A stretch of 64,000 nucleotides of DNA from Bacteroidia bacterium (GTDB lineage Bacteria > Bacteroidota > Bacteroidia > Palsa-965): contig JAKLJE010000013.1 of NCBI GenBank assembly GCA_023151315.1, forward strand, positions 62,001-126,000, in the 5' to 3' direction. The notes beneath the pieces were generated by a model. That model made no database searches. It was not told the origin of the DNA and saw only the letters and a program-made list of their open reading frames with translations. The position numbers and the translations under genes are program-made. Positions 1 to 7,206 of this stretch are shown here, in pieces (position 1 is the first letter of the stretch; every line of letters starts with the position of its first letter).

Positions 1-445
1 TGTTATAGTGCTGCAGCTCTTTGAAATCGATCAGATCTTCCAATACATCACGAAGCGGATTATAATTGAAAGGATTCAATTCGTACGGCGACAGCGTTTG
101 TGAAATAGCATTGTACCAGAGATACCCCGGAGAATAATGCATGTTTCCGAAGTTCATTGCATTATCCCAAGGTGAAGGCTTGAACATGTAGCTGCCGTAC
201 TGGGAAATTTTTCTCCACAATGTCTCGAGAAGTTCTTTCGCTTTTTCAGGTCCTCCGATGTGTAATCCATAAGCGAGCGTCACCGCATTAACCGCGCCTG
301 CGCTCGTGCCGCAAATTCCTTCCGCAACAATTTCCTCAACTTCCAGCAAGCGATCCAATACGCCCCACGTAAATGCACCGTGTGCACCACCGCCCTGAAG
401 AGCGAGAGTGACAAGTTTCTTATCAAACAAATGGCGTGGATTCAC
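1..445 (-). CDS. patatin-like phospholipase, partial (C-terminus outside window)
   Basis: The visible N-terminal ~148 residues carry the two patatin signatures: the glycine-rich oxyanion loop (LQGGGAHGAF, residues ~16-25) and the nucleophile elbow G-T-S-A-G with the catalytic serine at about residue 46. Further on is the conserved NPLRDVLED segment typical of RssA-like bacterial patatins. The catalytic Asp lies beyond the window edge. The family hydrolyses acyl esters of lipids, and the cytoplasm or inner membrane face is its usual place. The start is placed at a GTG, because the promoter box TATCTTTG lies 5 nt before it and no in-frame ATG occurs between that box and the patatin motif. The protein begins right at the active-site strand, as short bacterial patatins do. 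Family call is firm; substrate unknown. Confidence 0.85.
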   Translation of the reverse strand, partial: MNPRHLFDKKLVTLALQGGGAHGAFTWGVLDRLLEVEEIVAEGICGTSAGAVNAVTLAYGLHIGGPEKAKELLETLWRKISQYGSYMFKPSPWDNAMNFGNMHYSPGYLWYNAISQTLSPYELNPFNYNPLRDVLEDLIDFKELQHYN

Positions 446-450
446 GGCGG

Positions 451-458
451 CAAAGATA
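451..458 (-). promoter_or_regulatory. Bacteroidota -7 box TATCTTTG (patatin gene)
   Basis: Perfect match to TAnnTTTG on the minus strand, 5 nt before the GTG start. Transcription would begin at or next to the start codon. No -33 TTG is evident at the usual distance. Confidence 0.6.
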
Positions 459-486
459 ACTGGAAATACCGTGTTGTGGAGTTAAG

Positions 487-885
487 TTATTTTCCTCCTG
501 AGGAAATAGATTGACTTTTTGAGATTGAAGCTGCAATTCCAATTGCATACGTAACCATCAAAGCCAGAATGGGGAGCAAGGGATACATTTTCTCTTCTTC
601 GTTGCCGTCAGAGAAAAGCAAAACGGAGACAATGAAAATGGCGACAGTTGGTATAAACAGAATAATAAAGCCCGCTATTTTCGCTCCTTTCGAATGGCTT
701 TTGCCAATGAAAAGTCCTGCAGCTACTCCCATCAAAATCCAGGAAAGCAAAAGCGGGAAGCTGACGAAAATCGTGAGCAATCCGCTCATCGGCCCGTAGT
801 TGTCGTCTTCAATTCGGAAGATTTGAATAAATCCCGTAACAACGTACAGTATTGCAACTGCAAAAGCCAGAGCTGTTTTACTCAT
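487..885 (-). CDS. small four-helix membrane protein, unknown function
   Basis: 132 aa with four hydrophobic segments (about residues 5-22, 33-58, 68-90 and 102-122) separated by short charged loops, so it is probably an inner-membrane protein. There are no recognisable catalytic motifs and I do not recognise the family. It lies 6 nt downstream of the SDR gene on the same strand and ends shortly before the patatin promoter, so it is probably co-transcribed with the dehydrogenase. The start MSKTALAF is the only reasonable methionine ahead of the first helix. The open frame and the tight spacing support a real gene; function cannot be inferred. Confidence 0.7.
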   Translation of the reverse strand: MSKTALAFAVAILYVVTGFIQIFRIEDDNYGPMSGLLTIFVSFPLLLSWILMGVAAGLFIGKSHSKGAKIAGFIILFIPTVAIFIVSVLLFSDGNEEEKMYPLLPILALMVTYAIGIAASISKSQSISSGGK

Positions 886-891
886 AACGAT

Positions 892-1662
892 TTATTGTGC
901 GTTCCAACCGCCGTCGACCGGAATAGCGGTTCCCGTTATCAATTCTGCATGATCAGATGCCAGGAAGACACACAAAGCACCCAACGACTCCGTCTTCACG
1001 AATTTTTTCACTGCATGTTTCATCAGCATCACTTTTGCAATCACATCTTCTTCGCTCATGTTGTGCGTCTTTGCCTGATCTGCCACTTGTCCTCGTACCA
1101 GCGGAGTGTCAACATATCCCGGACAAACTGAGTTCGCAGTAATTCCGAAAGGAGCACCTTCCAACGCAGTTACTTTGGTGAAGCCTACAATTCCGTGTTT
1201 GGCGGCTACGTATGCCGATTTAAACTCAGACGCAACTAAGCCGTGGGCAGAAGCAATATTAATCACGCGCCCCCAATTGCGCTGCTTCATTCCGCCGAGC
1301 ACGAGTCGCGTTGTGTGAAAAGCTGCTGTAAGATTGAGCGCAATAATAGCATTCCATTTTTCTACAGGAAAGTTCTCAATTTCAGAAACAAATTGAATGC
1401 CGGCATTGTTGACCAGTACATCAACGTGCCCCAGATTTTTCTCTGTTTCGCCAATGTATTTTTCAATTGCTGCAGGATCCATAAGGTTCGCATCTGAAAA
1501 AAAAGTTTTTACGCCGAATTCTTTGCCAACTGCTGCGGCAATTTCAGCTCCGTTTTTCTCCAGACCGTTGAATGAAATATTGTAGCCTGCGCGGGCGAAT
1601 TCTCTTGCAATACCAAGACCGATTCCACTTGTGCTGCCTGTAATCAGAACATTTTTACTCAT
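892..1662 (-). CDS. SDR-family dehydrogenase, probably 3-hydroxybutyrate dehydrogenase
   Basis: 256 aa classical short-chain dehydrogenase. The cofactor loop is TGSTSGIG (residues ~8-15), followed by the NNAG motif. The catalytic set is Ser in the INIASAHGL segment and YVAAK (Tyr/Lys). The C-terminal ITGTAIPVDGGW segment is standard. LVNNAGIQFVSEIENFP and the PGYVDTPLVRGQV region resemble D-3-hydroxybutyrate dehydrogenases (ketone body to acetoacetate, NAD-linked). The start MSKNVLIT is chosen over an in-frame codon 23 residues upstream, because the extra N-terminus is not SDR-like and overlaps the promoter TACATTTG, which sits 4 nt before this ATG. Divergent from the flavin reductase-like gene. 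SDR is certain; substrate is inferred. Confidence 0.85.
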   Translation of the reverse strand: MSKNVLITGSTSGIGLGIAREFARAGYNISFNGLEKNGAEIAAAVGKEFGVKTFFSDANLMDPAAIEKYIGETEKNLGHVDVLVNNAGIQFVSEIENFPVEKWNAIIALNLTAAFHTTRLVLGGMKQRNWGRVINIASAHGLVASEFKSAYVAAKHGIVGFTKVTALEGAPFGITANSVCPGYVDTPLVRGQVADQAKTHNMSEEDVIAKVMLMKHAVKKFVKTESLGALCVFLASDHAELITGTAIPVDGGWNAQ

Positions 1663-1666
1663 GAGG

Positions 1667-1674
1667 CAAATGTA
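1667..1674 (-). promoter_or_regulatory. -7 box TACATTTG (SDR gene)
   Basis: Perfect TAnnTTTG match 4 nt from the chosen ATG. It argues for the downstream start and a leaderless transcript. Confidence 0.6.
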
Positions 1675-1710
1675 CGCAACAGGAATCACCGAAGGATCAA
1701 CTGTAAATCG

Positions 1711-1718
1711 TAATTTCG
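1711..1718 (+). promoter_or_regulatory. near-consensus -7 box TAATTTCG (flavin reductase-like gene)
   Basis: Seven of eight positions match TAnnTTTG, and it lies 3 nt before the ATG at 1722. The same TTCG variant recurs before the TSUP and sugar dehydrogenase genes. Confidence 0.4.
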
Positions 1719-1721
1719 TGC

Positions 1722-2621
1722 ATGATTTCACTTGATCCGAAAGACCTTAAAACTGCGCAGATTCACCAGTATTTACTGCACGCGGTTGCACCACGACCAA
1801 TTGCCTTTGCAAGTACAGTTGACAAAGACGGGAAACCGAATCTGAGTCCGTTCAGTTTTTTCAATGTGTTTTCTGCGAATCCGCCGGTAGTTATTTTTTC
1901 TCCTGCACGCAGCGGAAGAACAGGAGCGACAAAGAACACGCTCGATAATGTTCGTGAAGTGCCCGAGGTTGTGATCAACGTAGTTAACTACGATCTAGTG
2001 CAGCAGGCTTCATTGAGCAGCACGGAATACGCGAAAGGTGTAAATGAATTCGAGAAGGCAGGTCTGACACAAGAGCCATCAATGAAAATCAAACCTTTCC
2101 GTGTGAAAGAATCGCCCGTGCAATTGGAATGCATTGTGAAGGAAGTGGTGGAGTTGGGTACGCAGGGAGGCGCAGGCAATCTGGTGATTGCTGAAGTGGT
2201 GATGATTCACGTGAATGAAAATGTGATTGATCCTGCAACAAATATGATTGATCAGAACAAGATTGATCTTGTTGGTCGTTTGGGTGGCGACTGGTACAGC
2301 AGAAATTCAGGAGCCGCATTATTTAAAGTGGCGAAACCGCTTACAACGATAGGAATTGGGGTGGACGGAATTCCGGAACACATTCGCTTCAGTAAAGTTT
2401 TAACAGGGAATCATTTGGGTCAGCTCGGTAATGTAGAAAAGATGCCTACACCGGAAGATGTGCGCCATTATGTAAATACAGGCGCAATCAATGAAGCATT
2501 TGAAATGTACGGGAAGAATCTGCAGGCGTTGGATGTTCATTTACATCATATTGCAGCGCATTTGCTGGATAACGGCAAGGTGGATGAAGCCTGGAAGGTG
2601 CTGTTGTCGGACCAGTTATGA
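1722..2621 (+). CDS. flavin reductase-like (FMN-binding split barrel) protein
   Basis: 299 aa. Residues ~15-190 match the flavin reductase-like split-barrel family: HAVAPRPIAFASTVDKDG, LSPFSFFNVFSANPP and the TLDNVREVPEVVINVV strand are the characteristic FMN-contacting segments. Such proteins bind FMN and often reduce it with NAD(P)H. The C-terminal ~100 residues (IPEHIRFSKVLTGNHLGQL onward) form an extra helical extension common in Bacteroidota members. Cytoplasmic, no signal peptide. It is divergent from the dehydrogenase gene, with only a 59-bp shared promoter region. Substrate and partner oxygenase are unknown. Confidence 0.85.
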   Translation: MISLDPKDLKTAQIHQYLLHAVAPRPIAFASTVDKDGKPNLSPFSFFNVFSANPPVVIFSPARSGRTGATKNTLDNVREVPEVVINVVNYDLVQQASLSSTEYAKGVNEFEKAGLTQEPSMKIKPFRVKESPVQLECIVKEVVELGTQGGAGNLVIAEVVMIHVNENVIDPATNMIDQNKIDLVGRLGGDWYSRNSGAALFKVAKPLTTIGIGVDGIPEHIRFSKVLTGNHLGQLGNVEKMPTPEDVRHYVNTGAINEAFEMYGKNLQALDVHLHHIAAHLLDNGKVDEAWKVLLSDQL

Positions 2622-2661
2622 ACAATCTGTAAACGTGCGGAAACAGGAAAACTGTAATTCG

Positions 2662-2669
2662 TATTTTTG
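2662..2669 (+). promoter_or_regulatory. -7 box TATTTTTG (DUF3127 gene)
   Basis: Perfect TAnnTTTG match, leaving a short A/T-rich leader of about 25 nt without an SD sequence before the ATG at 2698. Confidence 0.55.
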
Positions 2670-2697
2670 TTAATCAAATTTTTAAAAACAGTTTATC

Positions 2698-3078
2698 ATG
2701 TTTAACATCACAGGACAACTTAAGGTAAAGTATCCGGAACAACAGGTTTCAGAACGTTTCAGAAAAAGAGATTTTGTAATCACCGACAACTCTTCACAGT
2801 ATCCGCAGCACATTTCATTCCAGCTTACTCAGGACAAGTGTGCACTTATTGATCAATTCAATCCCGGCAGCGAAATCCGCGTGTTCTTCAATTTGCGTGG
2901 ACGCGAATGGAAGTCGCCACAAGGGGAAATCAAATATTTCAACACAATAGAAGCCTGGAAAATCGAAGCTGTGAATCAGGGTGCTTCTCAGCAGAACGCT
3001 CCGGCAATGAATTCAGTTCCGGCTCCGGATATCACTACATTCAGCGCAGCTGATGAAAGCGATGATCTTCCGTTCTAA
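2698..3078 (+). CDS. DUF3127 protein, SSB-like OB fold
   Basis: 126 aa. Residues 1-~95 match DUF3127, a small Bacteroidota family with an OB-fold-like pattern: FNITGQLKVKYPEQQVS, KRDFVITDNS, then the paired strands around IRVFFNLRGREW and KYFNTIEAWKIE. The C-terminal tail is flexible and ends in acidic DESDDLPF. That closely resembles the acidic C-terminal tip by which single-stranded DNA-binding proteins recruit partners. A nucleic-acid-binding role is inferred from the fold and tail, not proven. It has its own promoter and a shared bidirectional terminator, so it is probably monocistronic. Confidence 0.8.
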   Translation: MFNITGQLKVKYPEQQVSERFRKRDFVITDNSSQYPQHISFQLTQDKCALIDQFNPGSEIRVFFNLRGREWKSPQGEIKYFNTIEAWKIEAVNQGASQQNAPAMNSVPAPDITTFSAADESDDLPF

Positions 3079-3096
3079 TTGAATATCTATTAAAAT

Positions 3097-3132
3097 GAAA
3101 ACGGCTCTCAGAAATGAGGGCCGTTATTTTTT
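3097..3132. terminator. bidirectional terminator between convergent genes
   Basis: An 11-bp stem (AACGGCTCTCA / TGAGGGCCGTT, one G-U pair) with a GAAA loop is followed by a T run on the plus strand. It overlaps the last codon and stop of the minus-strand gene ending at 3124. Confidence 0.8.
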
Positions 3133-3921
3133 ACGGATATACAGATCCACACCGCTTGAATCCATAACAACAACGGATTCTTTTTCCAATCTGATATTGC
3201 GTGCTTCAGGTCGCTTCGGCTCTTCGTACAACGTGGTTTCGTTCGTAATCAGATTCCACGCCTGCAGTTCTCCGTTCTGAAAATAGATGATGGATTCATC
3301 CGCCACCTGAAATGTATGCAAACCTTTCAGCGGAATCGTTTTGATGTAAGTTCCGAAAACATCAAACACCATGATACCGGTTTGCGGATTGTTCAGGAAA
3401 AGCCGATTGTCTTTTTCGAGAATGAAATCCGGCTGCAGTTCAATTCCCAGAATCTGTGAAAGATTGCCGCTTCTTGATGTAATGGAAAGATTCTGATCGA
3501 AGCGAACCATTTCAAAAGTTGGCTGATCATACACCCAGAATCCGTTATCATGAGATGAACCTACAAGAGAGGCGAGAGGGAACCCGAGTTTTTCCATGGC
3601 CAGAGGTTCTCCGTTCTGACTGAGTGTATTGTCGAGGAAAATCACACGACCGAAATCGCGGTAAAAAAGTACAACACGCAGCGGATTGGTAACGTCTGCA
3701 CTTGTGATCGCACCGAAATTCTTATTGCTGAACTCTTTCATGAGTTCCAGTTTCGGATTGTATTTGCGTATCTGATCATTCTGAATCAGATATACGTTCG
3801 AAAGATTATCCGTCAGCATCTGATCTGATTTCATTTTAAGAGAGAAATCAGGTTGGATTTTCTGCGCCACGAAAGAGCAGAAAAGAAACGCGAGTAAAAT
3901 ATATGCAGAACGCTGTTTCAT
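3124..3921 (-). CDS. secreted or membrane-anchored beta-propeller-like protein, unknown function
   Basis: 265 aa. An N-terminal hydrophobic segment (residues ~6-19, ILLAFLFCSFVAQ) looks like a signal peptide or anchor. The remainder is a series of short beta-rich repeats alternating aromatic and hydrophobic strands (for example VYLIQNDQIRKYN, GFWVYDQPTFEMVRFD, RLFLNNPQTGIMVFDVFG), as in WD40 or NHL-type propellers. This pattern is common in conserved Bacteroidota hypotheticals of this length. No catalytic motif is seen. It lies 34 nt downstream of the GH3-family gene on the same strand and may be its operon partner. Function unknown. Confidence 0.7.
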   Translation of the reverse strand: MKQRSAYILLAFLFCSFVAQKIQPDFSLKMKSDQMLTDNLSNVYLIQNDQIRKYNPKLELMKEFSNKNFGAITSADVTNPLRVVLFYRDFGRVIFLDNTLSQNGEPLAMEKLGFPLASLVGSSHDNGFWVYDQPTFEMVRFDQNLSITSRSGNLSQILGIELQPDFILEKDNRLFLNNPQTGIMVFDVFGTYIKTIPLKGLHTFQVADESIIYFQNGELQAWNLITNETTLYEEPKRPEARNIRLEKESVVVMDSSGVDLYIRKK

Positions 3922-3955
3922 TGATCAATGATAACGCAAAATCCGATCCAATCTT

Positions 3956-5464
3956 TCATCGGCATCGCAGAATTTCGTCAGCAATAGTGCATTCGTTCGA
4001 TAAACGCGGGATTTTATTCTGTCCGCCCAGTTTGTTTTTGGACTTCAGCCACGATTGAAAAGTGCCGCTCTCAACAATTCGGATTTGTAACGGATGCAGA
4101 ATATAATTCCCGTAACGTTTCGCTTCGTAATCAGAATTGAGTGCTTTGAGTGTGTTGTCCAGGATTTCGGCAAAGTACTCAGCGTTTTCCGGTACGTGAG
4201 TGAATTCAATTACCCACTCGTGATGCGCTGACTTCCGGTCATCCGAGAAGCGTGCAGCGGCTGTGAATTCATTCACTACGGCATTGGTTTTCTGACACGC
4301 AATTTCCAATCCGCGAATCGCATTGTCTTCCATTAATTCTTCTCCGAAAACATTAATGCACGACTTTGTTCTTCCTGCAATCCGAAAACGATAGGGCAGA
4401 AGCGAAGTGAATTGAATCGTATCACCTAATGCATAACGCCACAAACCGCCGGTAGTGGTAATCACCATCGCATACGTTTTTCCCGTTTCAACAGCATCCA
4501 GTCCGATCGTCACAGGATTTTCTTTGTCCCATTCTCCTTGCGGAATGAATTCGTAGTAGATGCCGTAATCGAGCATCAGCAGCAGATCATTGCTGTCTTT
4601 CTGATCCTGAATTCCGAAAAATCCTTCTGAGGCATTATACAATTCGAGCAGGTGAATTTCACTGCCAATGATTTCACGCAGTTGCTGTCGGTACGGAGTC
4701 AGATTTACGCCACCATGGAAATATACTTCCAGTGAAGGCCACACTTCACGAATGGTTTTCTTGCCGGTAAGTTCCAGCACTTTTCTCAGTACAACGATCA
4801 TCCAGGATGGAACACCTGCAAGACTCACAACATTTTCCGTCATTGTGGATTCCGCAATCTTCTGCAGTTTCTCATCCCAGTTGCTGAGTAATGCAATATC
4901 AACATTCGGCGCACGGAACATATCTGCCCACATCGGAAGATTCTGTATCACAATCGCAGAAACATCACCTTGATAACTTTCATGCAATTCAAATTCGTCT
5001 GTCTGATGGCTTCCGCCCAATGCCAGATTCTTTCCTGTGAACAATTGATGCTCCGGATAATTATTGCAGTAGAAAGTGATCATGTCTTTCCCCGCTTTGA
5101 AATGACATTCCTTGAGAGATTCTTCCGTTACAGGAATTAATTTACTCTTGTCGTTGGTCGTGCCTGATGATTTCGCAAACCATTTAACTTCTGCCGGCCA
5201 CAACAAATGATGTTCGCCTTTTCGTGTACGCTCAATAAATGGTTTCAGCGAATCATAAGATTGTACCGGAAGATTTCTGCTGAACTGTTCCGGTGTTTCT
5301 ATGTTGTCAAAGCCATGCAATTTGCCGAACTCGGTTTCGCGTCCTGAAGCAATTAACTGAGAAAACCATTCCTGTTGAACTTCATGCGGGTGTTTCATGA
5401 ATAACTCAATCTGGTGCATTCTTTTCACCATGAGCCATGAAGCGATCGAGTTCAGTATTGCCAT
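3956..5464 (-). CDS. GH3-family acyl-adenylating enzyme
   Basis: 502 aa, full length for bacterial GH3 proteins. The N-terminal nucleotide-binding part has KWFAKSSGTTNDKSKLIP (residues ~92-109), the SSGTT phosphate loop of the ANL-like GH3 family. LLELYNASEGFFGIQ (about 260-275) and the AMVITTTGGLWRYALGD segment are the family's second and third motifs. A C-terminal domain follows (FGEELMEDNAI onward). Plant GH3 enzymes conjugate amino acids to acyl hormones; the bacterial substrate is unknown. The start MAILNSIASWLMVKRM fits the family. It is 15 nt from the PolX-like stop codon, so it is likely co-transcribed with that gene. Confidence 0.85.
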   Translation of the reverse strand: MAILNSIASWLMVKRMHQIELFMKHPHEVQQEWFSQLIASGRETEFGKLHGFDNIETPEQFSRNLPVQSYDSLKPFIERTRKGEHHLLWPAEVKWFAKSSGTTNDKSKLIPVTEESLKECHFKAGKDMITFYCNNYPEHQLFTGKNLALGGSHQTDEFELHESYQGDVSAIVIQNLPMWADMFRAPNVDIALLSNWDEKLQKIAESTMTENVVSLAGVPSWMIVVLRKVLELTGKKTIREVWPSLEVYFHGGVNLTPYRQQLREIIGSEIHLLELYNASEGFFGIQDQKDSNDLLLMLDYGIYYEFIPQGEWDKENPVTIGLDAVETGKTYAMVITTTGGLWRYALGDTIQFTSLLPYRFRIAGRTKSCINVFGEELMEDNAIRGLEIACQKTNAVVNEFTAAARFSDDRKSAHHEWVIEFTHVPENAEYFAEILDNTLKALNSDYEAKRYGNYILHPLQIRIVESGTFQSWLKSKNKLGGQNKIPRLSNECTIADEILRCR

Positions 5465-5479
5465 TTGTTTCGTTCAGTA

Positions 5480-7084
5480 TCAGCGCGATTTGATCCACTG
5501 ATCAAATTCACTCAATGATTTCGTATTGAGACAGAATTCTTTGGTGAGCATTCCCTTGCGAGCAGCAAGCGTGCCCCAACGTACATCTGTCATACTGTCT
5601 TTGTCGTGCGAATCCGGATTAATGCTGATCATCACGTTCTTTTCCATGCAATACGGAATCCATGTCCAATCAATATCGAGTCGGTAAGGATGCGCATTCA
5701 ATTCTATGACCACTTTATTTGCTGCACAGGCATCAATCACTTTTGCATAGTCAATCGGATATCCTTCTCTCGAAAGAAGCAATCTTCCTGTAGGATGTCC
5801 GAGAATTCGCGTGTATGGATTTTCAATTGCTTTGATCAAGCGCGCAGTGGCTTTGTCTTTATCCATCTTGAGGACGGAATGCACAGAAGCAACTACAAAG
5901 TCGAAAGTTTCGAGAATGTCTTCTTCGTAGTCGAGTTCACCGCTTACGAGAATATCACTCTCAATTCCTTTGTAAATTCTGAACGGACCCATTTTTGCGT
6001 TGAGTTCGTCCACCTCTTTCTGTTGCGCAATAACGCGTTCAGGTTGCAATCCACCTGCATATCCTGCCGATTTGGAGTGATCGCAGATTCCGAAATATTC
6101 ATAACCAAGATCACGGCACGACACCGCCATTTCTTCCAGTGTATTTAATCCATCACTCCACTTGCTGTGACAATGCAGAATACCTCTGAGATCTTCCACT
6201 TCTATCAGTTTCGGGAGCTGGTTGTGCTGCGCCAGAAGTAATTCTCCGCGGCCTTCACGAAGTTCCGGAAGAATATAACTCAAGCCTGCAGATTGATAGA
6301 TATCCTGCTCTGTGCCGGCGTCAAAATTGATTTTGCTTTCAAAATGATTCAGCTGCTTCAAATGATCCGGCGATCCGGTTGAAAGGAACAAGGCTTTATT
6401 GAATTCCTCTTCTGAACAGGTTGTAACATGAACAGGAATATTCAGTGGATTCTTGAATTTCTCTAAGTCCAGTTCATCAGCAGCAATCAGTAATTCAATT
6501 TCGTCAATGATTATAGATTGTCTGCGCACGGCTCCTGTAAGCGCAACGAGTTCAGATTTCAATTGCTTCTTTGCGAATGCGACGAGATCTTCTGCATAAG
6601 GCTCCACGGTTGCGTAATGATAACGTCCTTTATTCGCCATGGAAAATTCAATCGCCTTGATAACGGAAGCCTGTGTTTTTTCACCGAAACCTTTGAGTTC
6701 AACAAGACGGTTTTCCTTGCAGGCATAGAGTAACTCTCCCGGCGATTCTACTCCGAGTTCCTTCCACAACTGCGCTACTTTTTTCGGTCCGATACCTTTG
6801 ATGGAAAGCATTTCAATCACACCAGCCGGTGTTTTAGCAAAAAGTTCTTCCAATTCTGTTGTGGTGCCGCGTTGAAGCAGTTCATCAATCTTTGCCGCAA
6901 TACCTTTCCCGATTCCTTCTATCTGCTCAATTTCCTCACGTGTTTTTCCTTCCAGCGGAACACCGGATTTGTCCAGTCGATATGCTGCATTGGTAAGCGC
7001 TTTCACTTTAAACGGATTTTCCCCATGTAATTCCATGAGTTTGCCCGTCAGTTCAAGTGCTTCCGCAATCTGTTCTGTTGTCAT
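5480..7084 (-). CDS. polX: PolX-like protein: intact PHP domain, degenerate polymerase domain
   Basis: 534 aa. Order: helix-hairpin-helix N-terminal domain (residues ~1-125, GENPFKVKAL and two GIG hairpins), pol-beta-like palm (~155-250), C-terminal PHP phosphoesterase (~300-530). The PHP metal ligands are present: LHCHS, CDHS, KGIESD, SVHS, GHPTG, NAHP and NPDSH. In the palm, the usual GSxRR...GDxD motif reads GAVRRQSIIIDEIE, so the two aspartates become Glu195 and Glu197. The third, in the VDLR strand, aligns with His219. Polymerase activity is therefore doubtful, while the 3'-5' exonuclease/PHP activity should remain. The start MTTEQIAEAL is preferred to a codon 16 residues upstream, because it matches the family N-terminus. 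Divergent from priA. Confidence 0.85.
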   Translation of the reverse strand: MTTEQIAEALELTGKLMELHGENPFKVKALTNAAYRLDKSGVPLEGKTREEIEQIEGIGKGIAAKIDELLQRGTTTELEELFAKTPAGVIEMLSIKGIGPKKVAQLWKELGVESPGELLYACKENRLVELKGFGEKTQASVIKAIEFSMANKGRYHYATVEPYAEDLVAFAKKQLKSELVALTGAVRRQSIIIDEIELLIAADELDLEKFKNPLNIPVHVTTCSEEEFNKALFLSTGSPDHLKQLNHFESKINFDAGTEQDIYQSAGLSYILPELREGRGELLLAQHNQLPKLIEVEDLRGILHCHSKWSDGLNTLEEMAVSCRDLGYEYFGICDHSKSAGYAGGLQPERVIAQQKEVDELNAKMGPFRIYKGIESDILVSGELDYEEDILETFDFVVASVHSVLKMDKDKATARLIKAIENPYTRILGHPTGRLLLSREGYPIDYAKVIDACAANKVVIELNAHPYRLDIDWTWIPYCMEKNVMISINPDSHDKDSMTDVRWGTLAARKGMLTKEFCLNTKSLSEFDQWIKSR

Positions 7085-7164
7085 GGCATGAAGTTCGTAA
7101 AAAAGTTCATTCTTATTGTGGAAATATGACAATCAAACCGGAGTAAATCTCTGATTCGAAACTT

Positions 7165-7172
7165 TATCTTTG
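7165..7172 (+). promoter_or_regulatory. -7 box TATCTTTG (priA)
   Basis: Perfect TAnnTTTG match 34 nt before the priA ATG, inside the 122-bp divergent region shared with the PolX-like gene. Confidence 0.55.
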
Positions 7173-7206
7173 ATTCGATTCCGATAACCTGCGGAATCCT
7201 GAATTC

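Noticed and set aside
694-1131. Plus-strand open frame across the membrane protein and SDR genes
   Set aside because: Overlaps two well-supported minus-strand genes; no promoter and no domain.
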